DNA of 64,000 nt from assembly GCA_017626325.1 (NCBI GenBank), contig JAGAIZ010000067.1, forward strand, positions 1-64,000, read 5' to 3'. Under the pieces are notes generated by a model. It saw nothing but the letters and a program-made list of their open reading frames with translations. It ran no database searches and was not told where the DNA came from. The position numbers and the translations under genes were made by a program. Within the stretch, counting starts at the first letter, position 1; each line of letters opens with the position of its first letter. The stretch is from Lachnospiraceae bacterium (GTDB lineage: Bacteria; Bacillota; Clostridia; Lachnospirales; Lachnospiraceae). Positions 8,148 to 16,264 of this stretch are shown here, in pieces.

Positions 8148-9515
8148 TTACTTTGCGGCGCGGTTCTTCAAATCCTCCAGAATGCCCGCAAACTCACTGT
8201 CCAGATGATAGAACTTCATAATAACCAGACCGATCACATATACCGCCACAGGAATCCAGATAAAACAGATTTCCACGGACAGAAGCGCCGACTCTGTCTG
8301 TGCGACCGCCTCGCCTACATAACCGCCGATTTCAAGAATCAGGCCAAGAAGCGCGGAACCGATGCCGTTACCGATCTTATAGCCGAAGCTGCAGGCGCTG
8401 TTGACCAGTCCTTCTGTACGTACGCCGGTCTTCCACTCGCCGTAATCGATGGTATCGGAAACCATGGCCCACATGGTAGCGCCGCCGCAGGCATTGCCGA
8501 CGCCTCTGATCACGCTGGACACCACGATAAGCACCATTGCGCCGCCGGAGAAATGCAGCAGCAGGATACCGATCATATTAAGCACCAGACCAATCGAAAA
8601 CACATTTCTCTTGCCAAACTTCTTCACCAGCATAGCGATAAAGAACATAGAACAGATCTGTACCACATTGAAGATACCGTTGATGGTGCTGACCAGATTC
8701 CTGTCTCCCAGAATATCCTTCGCATAATATACCGTCGCACCGCCGTTCACAGAATACATCAGGAAGAAAAGCGCCAGCATGCCCGTCATCATAATCCAGT
8801 ATTTGTTGCGAAAAAGCGCCTTGATACCTGTAGCAAAGGGAACATCCTCTACTTTGCCTTCCTCCGATGCCGCCGGTTTCACTCTCTCCTTCGTGCCGAA
8901 GAAGTTAATCAGGAATGCGATGACTGCCAGCAGGCCCAGGACACAGAAGGTCTTCGTCCATGCGGACGCATTGTCTCCGAAATATTCCACCAGGGGAAGG
9001 GTGCACATGTTAATGATCAGCGTGCCCGCCGTCGCCAGCAGATTACGGAAAATACTTAACACGGAACGCTCGTAAGGATCCTGTGTCATCAGCGCGTTCA
9101 GCGCGGAATACGGCACATTGATCGCCGTATAAATCACGGTAGAAACCAGGTTATATGTAATGAATACATATACTAACTTCGGTGTCGCCGCCCAGGAGGT
9201 AGGAACAGAGAACAGCAGCACGCCCGATACCGCAAAAGGAATACACATCCGAAGCAGCCATGGTCTCGCCTTGCCGAATCTGGACTTGGTCCTGTCCACA
9301 ATCACACCCATAATAATGTCGCTTATGCCGTCAAAGATACGGGACACCATCATAATCGTACCCACCGCCAAAGCGCTTACTCCCGCGTAATCCGTATAAT
9401 AGAACATCAGAAACGCCGACATTGCCGTATAAATAATGTTACATCCAAAATCCCCGCATCCGTAGGAAAAACGCTCTACGATTTTTCCCAGGGTTAATTT
9501 GCTCTTCTTCTCCAT
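8148..9515 (-). CDS. GPH-family sugar:cation symporter (MelB/XynP-like)
   Basis: A 455-residue transporter with twelve predicted membrane helices. It belongs to the glycoside-pentoside-hexuronide family, as judged from the opening ERFSYGCGDFGCN, the loop motif DRTKSRFGKARPWLL (about residues 74-88) and WAMVSDTIDYGEW in the second half. It should import oligosaccharides with a cation for the two downstream hydrolases. The ATG at 9515 has GAGAGGA in front. It is the first gene of the leftward operon and diverges from the AraC regulator across a 230-base control region. Confidence 0.9.
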   Translation of the reverse strand: MEKKSKLTLGKIVERFSYGCGDFGCNIIYTAMSAFLMFYYTDYAGVSALAVGTIMMVSRIFDGISDIIMGVIVDRTKSRFGKARPWLLRMCIPFAVSGVLLFSVPTSWAATPKLVYVFITYNLVSTVIYTAINVPYSALNALMTQDPYERSVLSIFRNLLATAGTLIINMCTLPLVEYFGDNASAWTKTFCVLGLLAVIAFLINFFGTKERVKPAASEEGKVEDVPFATGIKALFRNKYWIMMTGMLALFFLMYSVNGGATVYYAKDILGDRNLVSTINGIFNVVQICSMFFIAMLVKKFGKRNVFSIGLVLNMIGILLLHFSGGAMVLIVVSSVIRGVGNACGGATMWAMVSDTIDYGEWKTGVRTEGLVNSACSFGYKIGNGIGSALLGLILEIGGYVGEAVAQTESALLSVEICFIWIPVAVYVIGLVIMKFYHLDSEFAGILEDLKNRAAK

Positions 9516-9654
9516 TTCGAAATCCTCTCTTCTTTTTTCTTACTATCCCGTGCGCACCGGATTTCTCTTGTTTATGCTTCTATTCTAGCACGGGTCTGTG
9601 GATTCCGTTAGGTATGATGTTGTCTAATATATAGGTCGATATTCTCTTTTTCTG

Positions 9655-9683
9655 TTGTATCACATGGAAATCTGCTGTATGAT
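9655..9683 (+). promoter_or_regulatory. Promoter of the AraC regulator
   Basis: TTGTAT at 9655-9660 and TATGAT at 9678-9683 are 17 bases apart, about 64 bases before the ATG at 9747. The leftward symporter promoter in the same gap has no good -35 box, consistent with activator dependence. Confidence 0.5.
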
Positions 9684-9746
9684 GTAGCTATATATTATGT
9701 GTCTGTACTGGATTTATTTGCTTATGATCAGAAAGGAAGATTTGCG

Positions 9747-10586
9747 ATGTCCGCCCAGAACAAAGATACTTACGAAATGATACAGGTGCCCAAAAATACC
9801 GGTGTGCGCTTCTATACTTCCGTCGATACCGGCAGTTATATTCCCAGCCACTGGCATCCCGCTATTGAAATCATCTATATGCTGGAAGGGGAACTGACCG
9901 TGACGGTGGAAAACACCTCCCGATTGCTCTCTGCCGGGCAATGCATTCTCATCAATCCCAGTATCATCCATGCCACCCAATGCATCTCGCCCAATAAAGC
10001 GATTGTGTTCCAGATCCCTATGGACTTTATTTCCTTATATCTGCCGGAAGTAACGCAGCTTCTTTTCACCATAGACGACCCCAGCGACAATCCCATTCGC
10101 CAGACGAAGATAGATATATTTAAGGACACGCTTCTGAAGATGCAGGTAGCCAACGACATCCGCCCGGAGGGCTTCGTCCTGCGCTTCAACAGCCTGCTCT
10201 TCGAAGTGCTGTTTCAGCTTTACCATAATTTCAGCACCCGGGTCTTTCACGCAAACCGCAGCCAAAGGACCAGGGATCTGGACCGTCTGAACGAAGTGCT
10301 CTCCTACACGGAGGCGCATTATAACGAGCCTGTCGCCCTGGATGACGTGGCGGGCGTCGCCTGCCTGGAAACCGGGTATTTCTGCCGTTTCTTCAAGAAA
10401 TATATGGGAACTACTTTTCTGGAATATCAAAATGAGCTGCGCCTGTCCCGCATCTACCACGATCTGGTGACGACACAGGACACGGTGCAGCTCATTCTGG
10501 AACGGCACGGCTTTACGAATTATAAGCTGTTCCGCCGTATGTTTCAGGAACGCTTCGGCGCGACGCCGTCGCAGATCAGGAAATGA
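9747..10586 (+). CDS. AraC-family transcriptional regulator of the glycan operon
   Basis: About 279 residues. The N-terminal cupin-like sensing domain has the usual SHWHPAIEIIYMLEGEL motif. The C-terminal pair of helix-turn-helix motifs begins near residue 180 (YTEAHYNEPVALDDVAG) and ends with FRRMFQERFGATPSQIRK. It probably senses a sugar and activates the divergent symporter-GH5-GH43 operon. The ATG at 9747 has AAAGGAAG 8 bases upstream; a GTG at 9699 in the same frame lacks such a site. Its stop is one base from the end of the convergent chemoreceptor-like gene. Confidence 0.9.
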   Translation: MSAQNKDTYEMIQVPKNTGVRFYTSVDTGSYIPSHWHPAIEIIYMLEGELTVTVENTSRLLSAGQCILINPSIIHATQCISPNKAIVFQIPMDFISLYLPEVTQLLFTIDDPSDNPIRQTKIDIFKDTLLKMQVANDIRPEGFVLRFNSLLFEVLFQLYHNFSTRVFHANRSQRTRDLDRLNEVLSYTEAHYNEPVALDDVAGVACLETGYFCRFFKKYMGTTFLEYQNELRLSRIYHDLVTTQDTVQLILERHGFTNYKLFRRMFQERFGATPSQIRK

Positions 10587-10587
10587 A

Positions 10588-11361
10588 CTACTCGTTCAAT
10601 TCATTAATGGTCTTCGTGAGCATGGAAAGCTGCTCCGTAATTTTCTTGCTGGAGCTTGCCATTCCGGTAGCCAGCTTCTGTACCTCGGAAGCCACCACCG
10701 CAAAGCCCCTGCCCATTTCCCCGGCTCTCGCCGCCTCGATGGACGCGTTTAAGGCCAGCATATTCTGTTTCCTGCTGAAACCTTCGATTTCCGTGGTGCT
10801 GGCATTCGCCGCCTCAATCTCTTCGGCCGCCTGCGAAATGCCCTTTTTCAGTTTCTCCACAAGACGGCTGTTCTGGCTCTCCTGATAGCTGGAGCGCACA
10901 AACATATTGATTACATCTCCCAGCAGGCTGGCAGAAGCGTTGATTTCCTCCCTCGTCCTGACATTGACCTTATGCAGCGCTGCAATATACTTCTCTTCGT
11001 CTATGCCAAGCTCTCTCGCAGTCTGACGGAATTTCCCATCATCGGGATTCTCCGGCAGAACCTGTCCGCCAATGACGCTTCCTAATACCGTACCGTCATT
11101 TAACGTAATGGGAATACCGAAATCCACCAGTCCGGCGTGGCACTCATAGACGCCCTTTCCTTCTCTGTCACATTTCTCACAACGACGGCAGCCCTCCGGA
11201 TTGCCTCTCGTCAGCTTGATGCAGAAGTCCGTGAAATTATAGCATTTGCTGATATACTTGCCGTCCGCGCCTACCGCTACCGTGGCAAGCCCCGTGCTTC
11301 TGGCCCAGTTGTCCATGATACTCTCGAATTTGTTCATGTCGCAGAAATCTTCAATTTTCAT
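10588..11361 (-). CDS. Soluble PocR-domain chemoreceptor-like protein
   Basis: A 257-residue protein with no membrane segment. Residues 1-155 match the PocR sensory domain, with a cysteine cluster at 40, 47, 58, 61, 64 and 74 (CRRCEKC core) followed by [12 protein letters not shown]. The C-terminal 100 residues contain only the hairpin tip of the methyl-accepting signalling domain ([22 protein letters not shown]). Long methylation helices are absent. PocR domains bind small molecules such as hydrocarbon derivatives; the ligand here is unknown. It probably signals to CheA/CheW as a cytoplasmic receptor. AAGGGGG precedes the ATG, and a strong hairpin lies in the leader. Confidence 0.85.
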   Translation of the reverse strand: MKIEDFCDMNKFESIMDNWARSTGLATVAVGADGKYISKCYNFTDFCIKLTRGNPEGCRRCEKCDREGKGVYECHAGLVDFGIPITLNDGTVLGSVIGGQVLPENPDDGKFRQTARELGIDEEKYIAALHKVNVRTREEINASASLLGDVINMFVRSSYQESQNSRLVEKLKKGISQAAEEIEAANASTTEIEGFSRKQNMLALNASIEAARAGEMGRGFAVVASEVQKLATGMASSSKKITEQLSMLTKTINELNE

Positions 11362-11387
11362 CCTGCTACCCCCTTATCTGATAACGG

Positions 11388-11422
11388 CAAACTCCCAGCC
11401 AGAGAAACTGACCGGGAGTTTG
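11388..11422 (-). ncRNA. Strong hairpin in the leader of the PocR gene
   Basis: CAAACTCCC at 11388-11396 pairs with GGGAGTTTG at 11414-11422, and the inner bases extend this to about 15 pairs closing a five-base loop. No T-run follows on either strand, so it does not look like a terminator. It lies 27-61 bases upstream of the PocR start. I could not match it to a known riboswitch class. Confidence 0.45.
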
Positions 11423-11590
11423 CTGTTCCGCCCTGTGTGCTCCCCAGGCAACACCTTTATGCGCGATTTGTATGATATATTTATTATACGACTTATAAAT
11501 TAAATGTCAATTCATCGATTTTTTCTTATTATAACTACAATTGCAATTCTGTTCGCACATTTTGCGATCTGCCTGGGCGGCGTCACAGAC

Positions 11591-14500
11591 TCAGGCTTTT
11601 TTAGGCGCTTTTCTCTTCTTACGTATCACCAGAAGCAGTACCACAGCCGCCGCTCCTGCTGCCGCACAGACGATCAGCAGGGAATTTCCCTCGCCGGAGA
11701 GGATACAGTACGCCGCTTCCTCTCCCTGCATCTCTACCTGCAGGTACTGTCCGTATTCCGTATAATCCGTTTCCTGCCATTCTCCGCTTCCGGTTCTGAC
11801 ATATACTGCCTTAACCTTTTCGTATGGTCTGTAAAGACGCAGCTTCAGCACCGTATCCGACGCGATATCCGCATTGCTCAGACGTATCTCATACGCCGTC
11901 GAGACCGCGGAGGCGCTTATGCCCGCTTCCCTCGTTTCAGAAGCCGTCCACTCTGCCGTTTCCGCCTGCAGGCTTGCTTCGTCCGTATAGAAGCCGTCGA
12001 TAAAGGCATATGGCTTCTCCGGTTCTCCCGCCTCAGCCGCAAGCACCGTCTCCACACTTGGCAGCGTGGTGATCGTGTCGTTATATTCCGCCTCAAGCGT
12101 CATGCTGCTTTCCATAATCTGATCTGACATATCCGGCCATTTGCCGTAGCTGTCGGCTTTCCCGGGCGCTTTGGGAAATTCTACCTCAGAAAGGGGCGTC
12201 CCGTATTTTACTTCTATCCGGTCAACTACTTTATCCTCAGCCACAAAGGTGATCTCCAGATGCCGGAACGCTGCCGGAAGCCCTACCGTTTCCAGAAGCT
12301 CCTCATAAGTCGCCGGCTGGGCGATTCCGGCATAGCTGACGGAATCAATACCATCCAGGCTGCTGTTTACGAAATAATTGCCGTTTATATCCTCCTGATA
12401 CTCCAGCCGTTCATCTTCCTCAGTGACGATCCATCCGGCAATCGCTCCTTTATGTACCGCCTCTTCATCGATCAGCATCATGGCATAACAGTTCTTTATT
12501 TTCTTGCCGGAACCGGCGATGCCGCCTACATACTGGGAACCATCCAGCGAGATCAGCGCGTAGCAGTTCTGAATCAGCGCATGGGATTCGCCGCAGATAC
12601 CGCCGATATAATCTCCTTCCGTACTCTCCGCGCTGCCATACGCCTCGCTGTTGGCAACAATACCCAGATTCATATAGCCCGCGATACCGCCCGCGCCATT
12701 CTTCTTGGACTTAACCTGCCCGCTGTTCTCACAGCGGTTGATCACACATTTGGTCAGATAACGGCTGCCAAAGGAACGGTCCACGCTGCCCGCCGCATTG
12801 CCTTCCGGGTCTTCCTCATCGATGGCCATGGAACCGGCGATGCCTCCTACGTTTACATCTCCCTGCACTACGCCGGTATTGACCGCGCGCTCTACCTTAC
12901 CGTCGGTAGTTTCGTCAATGTCCTCCTCCGAGATATCTTCATACCCGGACTCGTCGAAATACAACTCCTCCACATCGTCGATCCGCTCCGCAAAGAGCTG
13001 GAAAATATAGTTAATCTGATCGTTAATAGCGTGCATATCCTCTTCCAGAATATCCGAATGCACGTCCAGATCGTCTCCAATCTTCCCGGCGTAGTCTGAG
13101 ATAATGCCCAACTGATCGAAAAGGCTGTCCACCGAGCGGTCCACTTCGTCCCCCAGCTTCGCGAACTGGATATCAAATTTACCATTCACATAGGTCATGG
13201 TAGAACGGATCATGCCGAAAGCAGTATCCATATGGGTATACACATCTTCCAGTCCGTCTATTACGGAATCCATCTCTACGCCCGCTTTCTTCAAAGCCTC
13301 TTCCATATAAGGGGTCATAATATTAAGAAGGCTGTTTAAGTCGCTCATAATATAGGAGAGCGTTTCTCCGGCTTCCGAAAGATTCTCCGCCAGCTCCAAT
13401 ATCGCGGTAATCAGTTCTCCTTCCTGCCCCGCCTTACGGATTTCTTCTATCGTCCTGCCGTTCACGATGCTGTTGATCTTATCCATGGAGTCAGAGACCT
13501 TCTGCATCTGCTCCTGCAGCAGTTCAATATTTGCTTTCAGATTATTTCTGGAGCCGCTCACCGCCTCGGACTCGCTGCTTACCTTAAAATTCAGATACAC
13601 ATGCACCGTTCCTTCTGCTCCTGAAAGATCGAACATATATACACTGGCCCCGAAGCTTTTCTGTGATACGGATATCCGACTGCCGTTTCCGTCTGTCACA
13701 TCCGGCTTCCCATCCAGCGCATAACCTGTATCAGGCTTCACCGTCAGCGTCACTTCATTGTTGGAGATGGTATAATCCGCCTTGCCGCCCGCATTGGATT
13801 CCAGGATCAGATTTGCTTTGGTAAAAGTAACGTCAACCGCCACATCTTCATCCGGCATGGTAAACTGATATGCGCGTCCGTCCAGCTTCTTCTCATAAGG
13901 TACTGCCTTACCGTCTGCCGTGATCTGTACGTCCGCCTGGCATCCGCCATCCGGCGATACCGTCACAAGGACAACCGCGCCTGTCTGCGCCGTCGTACCT
14001 TTCGCGATTTCTGCCTTTCCGTTCTTCGTCACGGCAATCCGATGGCTTGCCGCCGCTCTGCCCTCATTCTGGTTCCCCTTCGCCACATATGGCATGAAAC
14101 CGCCGCTTACGCTGCTGTCTGTCCGCTTCGCCGAACCGCTGTCTGAAACGTCTCCTGCCGCGTCCGTATTGCCGCTTATACCGCCTGCCGCGCCGTCGTC
14201 TGTGTCTGTGCTGCCGCCTGTACCGCCACCCGCGTTCGAGCCGTCATGATCCGCTTCGCCGCTGCCTGTGCCATCATCCGCATCCGCGCCGTCACCCGGG
14301 CTGCCGTCAGAACCGCCGTCGGAATCTGCGCTGCCGCCGGAAACATTGCCGCCGTCTCCATCGTCCTCATCCTTATCGGCTTCCCCGGCGGAACTTCCAT
14401 CCGGTTCCGTGTCATGCGCAGCATCATCGCCGGAATCCGTATCGTCAGCCGCATCATCATCCGCGCCCGTATCGTCGTCTGTACCGTTTCCGTCCGGACT

Positions 14501-16264
14501 GTCTGCCGTCTGGCCGGTCACAGTAATTTTGATCTCGCCGTCTCCCGTACCGGACGACGAGCCTGAACCGGCATATGCAAAGACCGCTTTCACAACCACG
14601 TTATCTTTGGGCATCACAAAACTGTAGGAATGAGAACCGCCGTCCGCTCCCGCTTCCGTTACATCCGTTAATTCCAACGTATTCTTAGACGCGTCCTCCG
14701 CCCTGATATCTTTTAATTGATACGCATCTTCCGGCGAAGCGGTAATCGTAACGACATCTCCTTCCGCCGGCGACGCGGAATCCGCATATACTTCACCGCC
14801 CACGCCGGACACAAGAGAAAGCCTTGCATGCGCGGTCTCATCATAAGGATTATCCGAGATCTGTCCGCTGATATCCAGCGCGTCCGCCAATTTGCCCAGA
14901 TCATCTATGGCATCCTTCATATCGTCCACAGCAAGCTTCGCCTCATCCATGATGCCCGGAATCTGATCCAGACAATAATCAAGTCTGTTGGCGATTTCAT
15001 TGACCGCGCCCACATTATCATCTACAAAATCGACAGTCCTGTCAGCAATCAGATCCGCGTCGTCCAGCGCGCTGTCCGAATGCTCCCGCAGGCTGTCGAA
15101 ATCCTCACTCATCGCATCCTGCGCATCGCCCGCGTCATCTAAGAATTTATCGACCAGATCATGCAGTCTCTGTACCGCCTCCGAGATCGACTCCGCTTCC
15201 TCAACGCTGATGTAGGGTTCCATCTGACCGACGATCCCTCCTACATCTTTTCTTCCATATACGCGTCCGCTGTTATTGCAGAACAGCACCTGACCCGACT
15301 GCCGTCCGACGATACCGCCGATATTATACCCGTTATGTTCATAACCGACCACGCCGATGTTGCTGCAATTAATGACGATTCCCCGGGAATATCCCGCTAT
15401 GCCGCCGATATCCGTTCCGCTTACAAGCTTGCGCTCCTTCACATCCTCCAGCAGCCATTCCAGACCCGCTTCGTCTTCTTCCTCCAGCCAACTGCTGTCG
15501 CTGTTAATGCCCGCGTGATTCGTACAATTTCTGACAGCCCCGTAATTGGCGCCGACGATGCCTCCCGCTCTGTCATAACCGGTGACTGTTCCGTAGCTCA
15601 AGCAGGAGCTGATTGTTCCGGTACTCTCATTTTCTCCGGCAATTCCTCCGGTTTCCGACTTTCCTTCCACATTTCCTATAAAAGTACAGTCCAGAATCCA
15701 TCCGGCATTGATGCCGCACAGGCCGCCCGTACATTCTTCCTCATTTTCACTTTCCACGGTTCCCGAAAGCTTCAGGTTCTGCACGATACCCGCAGCGGTA
15801 ATATATCGGAAAAACCCATCCGCATAGCCGTTTCCCCTGATACGGAATCCGGAAATCGTATGCCCGTTTCCGTTAAAGGTACCGGCAAAGATCGGAAAGC
15901 CCTCGAATCCGGTTCCCTCTAAAGAAATATCAGCCTGCAGTTCAATCTGTTTGTCCGCCGACCAGGAATCCACATTGCATTGCCCGGCAATCTCGATTAA
16001 CTCTTCCGCAGATTGAATGACAATCGTTTCTTTATCTCCTTCCCCCGGCTCTGCACCGTCCGGCACAGCTTCACTGTCGGTATTAAGCGCTCCTGCATTT
16101 TCTTGTGTCTGTACAGCCCCTGCAGAATCCGCCGCCTCTTCGGCATGGAGATATTCCGCCGGAAGCGCCGTCATGACAAGCGCTGCCGCAGACAGAATTC
16201 CAAGCATCCTGACAGCAAGATTTCTTCTGACATTACGTTTTCTTATCTTATCTATCATGCTCAT
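11591..16264 (-). CDS. Giant GLUG-repeat, coiled-coil surface protein
   Basis: About 1557 residues. Order (numbering from this start): signal peptide about 1-40; GLUG-type GGIxG repeats about 170-350; coiled coil about 352-465; a small beta repeat about 485-565; an Asp/Gly/Ser-rich linker about 565-720; two further beta repeats about 740-895; a second coiled coil about 900-1100; a second GLUG block about 1120-1240; a C-terminal region; then a single membrane helix and a basic tail (LVIRKKRKAPKKA). No LPXTG sorting signal was seen, so anchoring should be by the membrane helix. The two halves mirror each other. The ATG at 16264 follows AGGAGGAGG. It overlaps the end of the MMPL gene by 17 bases, implying translational coupling. 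Function is unknown; an adhesin or a partner of the exporter are both possible. Confidence 0.8.
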   Translation of the reverse strand: MSMIDKIRKRNVRRNLAVRMLGILSAAALVMTALPAEYLHAEEAADSAGAVQTQENAGALNTDSEAVPDGAEPGEGDKETIVIQSAEELIEIAGQCNVDSWSADKQIELQADISLEGTGFEGFPIFAGTFNGNGHTISGFRIRGNGYADGFFRYITAAGIVQNLKLSGTVESENEEECTGGLCGINAGWILDCTFIGNVEGKSETGGIAGENESTGTISSCLSYGTVTGYDRAGGIVGANYGAVRNCTNHAGINSDSSWLEEEDEAGLEWLLEDVKERKLVSGTDIGGIAGYSRGIVINCSNIGVVGYEHNGYNIGGIVGRQSGQVLFCNNSGRVYGRKDVGGIVGQMEPYISVEEAESISEAVQRLHDLVDKFLDDAGDAQDAMSEDFDSLREHSDSALDDADLIADRTVDFVDDNVGAVNEIANRLDYCLDQIPGIMDEAKLAVDDMKDAIDDLGKLADALDISGQISDNPYDETAHARLSLVSGVGGEVYADSASPAEGDVVTITASPEDAYQLKDIRAEDASKNTLELTDVTEAGADGGSHSYSFVMPKDNVVVKAVFAYAGSGSSSGTGDGEIKITVTGQTADSPDGNGTDDDTGADDDAADDTDSGDDAAHDTEPDGSSAGEADKDEDDGDGGNVSGGSADSDGGSDGSPGDGADADDGTGSGEADHDGSNAGGGTGGSTDTDDGAAGGISGNTDAAGDVSDSGSAKRTDSSVSGGFMPYVAKGNQNEGRAAASHRIAVTKNGKAEIAKGTTAQTGAVVLVTVSPDGGCQADVQITADGKAVPYEKKLDGRAYQFTMPDEDVAVDVTFTKANLILESNAGGKADYTISNNEVTLTVKPDTGYALDGKPDVTDGNGSRISVSQKSFGASVYMFDLSGAEGTVHVYLNFKVSSESEAVSGSRNNLKANIELLQEQMQKVSDSMDKINSIVNGRTIEEIRKAGQEGELITAILELAENLSEAGETLSYIMSDLNSLLNIMTPYMEEALKKAGVEMDSVIDGLEDVYTHMDTAFGMIRSTMTYVNGKFDIQFAKLGDEVDRSVDSLFDQLGIISDYAGKIGDDLDVHSDILEEDMHAINDQINYIFQLFAERIDDVEELYFDESGYEDISEEDIDETTDGKVERAVNTGVVQGDVNVGGIAGSMAIDEEDPEGNAAGSVDRSFGSRYLTKCVINRCENSGQVKSKKNGAGGIAGYMNLGIVANSEAYGSAESTEGDYIGGICGESHALIQNCYALISLDGSQYVGGIAGSGKKIKNCYAMMLIDEEAVHKGAIAGWIVTEEDERLEYQEDINGNYFVNSSLDGIDSVSYAGIAQPATYEELLETVGLPAAFRHLEITFVAEDKVVDRIEVKYGTPLSEVEFPKAPGKADSYGKWPDMSDQIMESSMTLEAEYNDTITTLPSVETVLAAEAGEPEKPYAFIDGFYTDEASLQAETAEWTASETREAGISASAVSTAYEIRLSNADIASDTVLKLRLYRPYEKVKAVYVRTGSGEWQETDYTEYGQYLQVEMQGEEAAYCILSGEGNSLLIVCAAAGAAAVVLLLVIRKKRKAPKKA

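Noticed and set aside
14150..14570. Several Ala/Pro/Ser-rich or Arg-rich frames on both strands
   Set aside because: They are alternate readings of the GC-rich Asp/Gly/Ser linker of the giant surface protein.
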